A stretch of 64,000 nt of DNA from Fasciola hepatica (Eukaryota; Platyhelminthes; Trematoda; Plagiorchiida; Fasciolidae), in assembly GCA_948099385.1 (NCBI GenBank), contig CANUEZ040000151.1:7200001-7264000 (forward strand). Reading direction: 5' to 3'. The position numbers and the translations under genes were made by a program. Positions within the stretch are counted from its first letter, which is position 1. Every line of letters starts with the position of its first letter. The notes under the pieces are model-generated. The model worked only from the letters and a program-made list of their open reading frames with translations. It made no database searches and was not told where the DNA came from. Below are positions 59,331-64,000 of this stretch, in pieces.

Positions 59331-60627
59331 GAGCAGGAGCAGGAGCAATAACAATAGGGTCCTAGAAAGAAATTATCAGTCATTGGGAGGGTAGGTAAGG
59401 TTAGATCAAATGGTTGTAGAATTAACTTTGGAGTATCGAGGTGGATTAACTTCATGACAGGTGTACATGGCAGCCCAAAGGAGAGAAAAATTGAATGCGG
59501 AAGCACAGAAGTGATGAAGACTGTGAGGAGCAGTTCATGGAAGAGTGAAGATGAAAGACAGAATCGAGGAGAACAGGTAAGAATGGGTCTAATTATTTGA
59601 CCAATGCAGGTGCGACATGTGGTGACGGACCAGAGGAATCGGGCAGTGGCAGGTCAAACGATTTGGAACCGTAAGGGAATATCATGACGTAACGTTGTCT
59701 TTACAATCGGTGGGACATGTAAAAACGGACCACACTGGAAGGCACAGAAAAATGCATGTAGCGAGCGATAAACGGCTCAAGGGATGAAAGTAATGACCGA
59801 GGAGACACAGGCAAGAAATGACCAATCAGATCATTCTACGGCAGATGAAACACGAAGGAGGCGGAGAAGGAAGCAGGACGCCTCGAGATAAGTGAACCAG
59901 CAATAGAACAAAAAGGTCAAAAAATGAATGTGCAACGCAGTTGGGGCAATGGACCTGGAGAGCCGGGTGCCGGGAGACAATTGAACAGGTGGATACTAAT
60001 GGGGACACTGGAAGGAACCAAAGAGGAATCGCGGAGCCAAGAGAGGAAAATATGGTGGTGGTGATTAGATAATAAATGCGACCGTAAAAGAAGCGGCAAA
60101 TTCTAATATGTGGATTGGTCATGGGTGCGGGTGTGATTGGTGCATAATGGCATTGGGCATGAGGAGGGGGAACAAGGAGGGATTTAACAAAACGACAGGT
60201 ATAAGAATGCTATCAATGAGCATTCTGAGCAGAGAGTAATACCAGGCGCATAGAGGATAGAAGCCAGCAATGACGGCAGGTGGAAAAAGAGATATTAGCG
60301 AGCGTCGGCAGAGAAGAGCGGTTAGGACGATAGTGACTCAATGCAGTGAAAGTTGATGTGGAGAGAGGCGATATGAGGAAGGACAGAACGGGTAGGTGTG
60401 CATACCGTGGTAGGGCGACAAAAAATGGGAAGTGGTAACAGATGATAAGAGCTATAGGTGAACAAACTGCGGCGGAAAAAGGATGAGGAGCATGCAACTT
60501 TCAACCGACAGCATTGGATTCGGTAGTCCGAGAAAAGTTGGAGCGTGCCATCCGCAACCGGTGCTAGTGAGTGGGACTGGCCGTGCGCTGGGCACCCAGC
60601 CTGAAAAACACTTCGTGAAGTGAACAC
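59331..60627. other. Purine-rich sequence without recognisable gene
   Basis: The plus strand is G/A-rich, so the minus frames are Leu/Ser/Pro/His-rich by composition. No domain recognised. Confidence 0.45.
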
Positions 60628-60740
60628 AGGAGGTGTGATCCATCAGTCTAATTGCGCTTGCACATCGTTGCAGACGGCCTGCACGCCCGGTGTGCGCCGG
60701 CCATAGCGGTGGATCTGACCGCGCCACGCACTGTTGGGAG
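60628..60740 (+). repeat. Family S short repeat, copy S-D
   Basis: GGAGGTGTGATCCATCAGTCTAATTGCGC-TTGCACATCGTTGCAGACGGCCTGC-CGCCGGCCATAGCGGTGGATCTGACCGC. The end folds as GCGGT-GGATCTG-ACCGC, a 5-bp stem with a 7-nt loop like a T-arm. The downstream GCCACGCACTGTTGGGA matches the flank of copy S-B. Confidence 0.72.
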
Positions 60741-61207
60741 TGGCACGAGTGTTCATTGATAACTGTACAGGGGACAAAACGACCGCGATAGGGGTGCGTG
60801 ATCCAGGAACGCTTGACCAAGACGTGAGACCATGGACAGGAGAACCAACGGAAACAGCGAGTGGCAGACGACCGTGTAGCAATATTATCCAGGTGCACCT
60901 GCCAAGGATATGGTAAGTACAGTGCCCGAAGTGGTTGGCCGTCATTGAGGATCACTGGAAAGGGAAAAGGGATAGAGAAGCGCAGTCTGGGTGTGCCCCA
61001 GCTGAGAAGCAACGGATAGTGAGGAGGAAAAAGTGAATATGATGGATAAGAGATGAACGTAGGTGAGCAATAGGGTTATCTTATGATGGCAGGCGGTAAG
61101 TTTGCCATGGATCAGTGAGGGCAATGGCCTTAGTTCGCGGCACTAGAGAGAGAGGGAGTGTCGGGCATGGGGTGAACCTAGTGGCCTGTGGCGCAGAGGT
61201 GGTATAG

Positions 61208-61966
61208 TTACAGTGTGGGGCCTCTTTCAAAGGCCAGGTCGTCGGAGACGAGCTCATTGATGAGCAATATAGCATTAGGAACTGTTAAGTATTCCACAAG
61301 TGCGCGCCTAAAAGCGAACATTGTGGAGGCACCGCGTAGGCTAAGGGGGAGCTTATTCCAGATTTTGGAATAGGCTGACAGAAAGAATCGGGACTTCAGA
61401 CTGGGATTAGAATGAGGGACAGTGAGAGAGGAGGCACGATGTCGGACCGGGTAGGAGCGGGGCGCAGCGAGTGAGATGGGACAAGAGGTGAAGGCCAGGT
61501 TATGGATTAGCTTATAGAGGAAAATCAGGTTGGGCCTCAAGCGACGAATCCGTAAGGGCTCAATTTGTAGGAGCTCACAGTCCTGGCGGTATGTTAGGGC
61601 TATGGATACGCCCAACAGCCTTCTGGTGAAAGTACACTGAACGTTCTCAAGAGATACAAAAGAGGAACGTGGCCAGAGGCTGGAGGTAATGGAACAATAT
61701 TCTAGGAGTGGTCTCACGTGTGGGAGATATATGGAGAGGCGAGTGGCCGGTATTAAGAAACACTGATTGATCAGGCCTAGGGTTTGCTTAGCCCTAGCGA
61801 TTTGGAACGATGTCTGTTCTGAGAAGTTAAAGGAACAAGAGTATCGTACGCCAAGATTGGTAACCGTGGGGTGTATGGGGATGGGCAGGCCGTCCAGACA
61901 AATTTGGCCGGGTGGTACAGTGCATTTGTATGGTAGGAGGAAGCTTTTCTCCGCAGAGAATTTCAT
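61208..61966 (-). pseudogene. CR1-like LINE RT C-terminal domain
   Basis: Open frame of 252 codons from MKFSAEKSFLLPYKCTVPPG through LGVRYSCSFNFSEQ, SHxxPLLEYCS-like HVRPLLEYCSI, TRRLLGVSIALTYR and IWNKLPLSLRGAS to the stop at 61208-61210. It is the region after the catalytic box, parallel to 18278-19026 and 54585-53805. No internal stop, so it is well preserved. It follows directly from a deletion junction (near 61975) that removed the palm, so the initiator Met here is not a true start. Confidence 0.88.
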
Positions 61967-61969
61967 GAA

Positions 61970-63520
61970 CCACGAGACGCACCAAGTACAGGACGATTAT
62001 AGAGTTGCCGGCGTCTGCAGCAGACAATAGGACATTGGGAAAGTCAAGCTGGCAGGAAGAGCAGGAATGGGAGTTCAGGAAACCATGCTGACCAGGGTTC
62101 AGCAGGTTGTTGGATAAGAGGCACTGGACAATGCGTTTTTTGATAATTCTCTCCATGATTTTGCAGACTAATGGGGTGTGATTATTGGGCCGATAGTTAT
62201 CTGGGTCTTGTAGTGCACCCTTTTTGAAGCGCGAAATTACAACAGAGGATTTCCATTGAGGTGGGACGAAACTGTGAAGAATGGAGGTGGTGTATACACT
62301 AAGTAATAATAAAGGGAGGTCATAACCACCGAAACGAAGGAGGGCCGGTGGGAGATCATCTGGTCCCGGTTTCGGGGAAGGTTTAATAGAGGAAACTGAT
62401 TTTTCAATTTCTAGATGGGTGAAGGGAATCGATGAAAGAGAGGCAGAGGTGCAGGGATGGATTGTAGGAGGGGGAATACCAGGACAGTTTAAAAAAGAGG
62501 AAGAAAAATGCTCATTGAAGGCCTCAGAAATAGATGCTGGAGTATTAGCGGTAGATAAGCCGCAGATGAGGAACTTGGGCGAGATATGATTGGAGTGATT
62601 GGACCTTTTACTAAGCAGGTTGGACAGGTAGCCAGTTTTGTTTGGGTGTGCTAGGGTGATGGCCTCTCGCCTTCTCAGATGCAAAACGGCCATGCAACGC
62701 AGCTTCAGTTGTAGCTGGTTTATGCGCAGAAGAATTGTAAAGTCGTGTGATCTAGCGAAGGTAAGTTGCAGTCTAGACAGCTTACACTCTAAAAGTGACA
62801 AGCGTGAGCTTCTTGACTTGGGGCGTGGATCGCCACATGGGCTGGCGGTACTTAAGCAGTGTAGGAGGTTGGAGTAGAGAGAGTTCACAACAGTGAGGGG
62901 ATCGGAGGAAAGAAAAAATGTGTCCCAGTTAAGGGAGCGGATTATCATTGGCACTAGGAGCCAGTAACAGGAACCGTAGGAAGTCGGAACAGAGGGAGCG
63001 GATTGCATCGGATGAGAACAGCTGAAGCAGCTGAACTTGCACCTGACAATACGGTGGTCACTACCCGGGAAGTGGTCAGTAATCTGGGTGGTCATATCAG
63101 GAACATCAGTGGAGAATACTAGGTCCAATATGTTGTTCCCCTTAGTAGGGCAGGAGACATGTTGGGCCCATCCACCAAGACGGACACAGGAAAGGAAAGC
63201 GGAGAGGGCGGGAGGGCAAGTATAGGAGGACCAGCAGTTTGAAGGAAGGTTAAAGTCACCCGCAATAATTTTTGCACTGGCAGGATAGTCAAGCGCAGCA
63301 TTAAAGACATCCACAGCAGAGTCGATTTTGCAGGCTCCAGACCCGGAGGGACGTAGACACAGCCAAGGAGGAGGTTCTGGCCGGAGGCGTGAAAAGATAG
63401 CCATAACGAATCCTCAATAAGGAGAAGAGAGGGGTGGTCGATAACGCTAGCGTGGATAGTGCATTTGACAAGGGCTAAACAACCCCTCCGCGCCTGGGCT
63501 GGCGGGTGTTCCAGAAGCAT
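61970..63520 (-). pseudogene. CR1-like LINE endonuclease and N-terminal RT with internal deletion
   Basis: Minus strand. Endonuclease starts in one frame (about 63490-63370: ALVKCTIHASV ... LLLGCVYVPPG) and shifts to another with IIAGDFNLPSNCW, SCPTKGNNILDLVFS and FPGSDHRIVRCKF. The linker LLECKLSRLQLTFARSHD and RT start KKGALQDPDNYRPNNHTPLV and GQHGFLNSHSC follow. Coding then reaches SIIVLYL, which normally leads to DxxKAFD, but next comes a frame-changed WFMKFSAE-like sequence. Compared with the copy at 54-55 kb, about 120 codons, including the GVIQGS block and ADD box, are gone. ORF1 and the first endonuclease block are missing; the family E tail abuts at 63523. Confidence 0.88.
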
Positions 63521-63522
63521 TG

Positions 63523-63564
<42 letters not shown>

Positions 63565-63960
63565 GTATATTTCTCGACCATGGTCGAGACGCACGCGCAA
63601 GCGCATGATCATGGTATACAACGTTAATCAAAACAATGAAACATACACGAATTTGAAGAAAGCGAGTCAAAATCGTCAGAAGCAAAGCAATATAGCCAGA
63701 GTTAGTTTTAATCGACCGAAATGATAATGGTTCGCGCGGCAGATACGATTCGGTTTCGAATCCGGGTTGGTTGGTGGTGGCCCGTGGGAATGCGAAATAT
63801 GTCATGAAAATATAGCGCTAAGGATGCGTTATAAACCAAAATAATGCAAGCTGTGGATAACGGAGGCCTATTGGGGTTCTATGAGCGGAATAAGTTATGA
63901 ACATGAAGAGATGAAAGAAATGAATGGGAATACAATCGTGAACTTTGGTGAATATGAGGA
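63523..63960 (-). repeat. Family E repeat, copy E3, with (ATT)n tail
   Basis: (AAT)n from 63523 to 63563 is followed by GGTATATTTCTCGACC, then GTCGAGACGCACGCG-AAGCGCATGATCATGG. Matches continue to about 63960 with E2. On the minus strand this is an element ending in a long ATT tail at the border with the truncated LINE at 61.97-63.52 kb. Confidence 0.8.
63573..63588. promoter_or_regulatory. Perfect 16-bp palindrome near the E tail
   Basis: CTCGACCATGGTCGAG lies 9 bp from the (AAT)n array. E2 has CTCGGCTATGGTCGAG, which is imperfect, and E1 has lost the first half. A 3'-end hairpin is a recognised feature of some LINE tails where RT binds its template. The role here is inferred. Confidence 0.5.
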
Positions 63961-64000
63961 GAACGGCTCTCTATGAAGACGACGATGGCCCGGAATGACG

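Overview
This window looks like repeat-rich eukaryotic nuclear DNA. I see no operons, no bacterial-style gene packing and no convincing single-copy host gene. Nearly every recognisable protein match is a transposable element, and most copies are broken by stops, frameshifts and truncations. The mix is Ty3/gypsy and BEL/Pao LTR elements, several CR1/Jockey-like non-LTR (LINE) lineages, a Penelope-like element with a GIY-YIG domain, a DUF4218-type (CACTA/EnSpm-like) DNA transposon and tRNA-like short elements. This mix, and the wording of the pol proteins, suggests an invertebrate. My best guess is a parasitic flatworm, perhaps a tapeworm. That is inference from family resemblance; no host gene confirms it.

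Layout. 0-8.3 kb: fragments of gypsy integrase, several LINE reverse transcriptase (RT) pieces, and the C-terminal part of a Penelope-like element next to a LINE 3' tail. 8.9-15.75 kb: a BEL/Pao element with a left LTR, then gag, protease, RT, RNase H and integrase, cut off after integrase. 1.3 kb further on is a related LTR flanked by a perfect 5-bp duplication, which looks like an independent solo LTR. 17.8-34.5 kb: four degraded LINEs (three on +, one on -) plus a smaller LINE fragment. Among them is a striking inverted pair of 355-bp tRNA-like elements (30.64-31.51 kb). 34.5-40.3 kb: no recognisable coding content. 40.4-46.5 kb: an old LINE copy and a decayed gypsy pol on the minus strand. 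48.1-50.3 kb: a DUF4218-type transposase with neighbouring candidate exons. 53.8-58.6 kb: the most complete LINE, minus strand, spanning ORF1, endonuclease and RT. 61.2-63.5 kb: a second LINE whose RT has lost its catalytic core by an internal deletion.

Three dispersed non-coding families recur. Family E (three copies) and family F (four copies) look like LINE 3' ends with (ATT)n tails. Family S (four copies of about 110 bp) carries an A-box-like motif and may be a tRNA-derived SINE. The genes do not form a pathway. The region is a nest of insertions of different ages. The inverted SINE-like pair and the copy at 53.8-58.6 kb look youngest.
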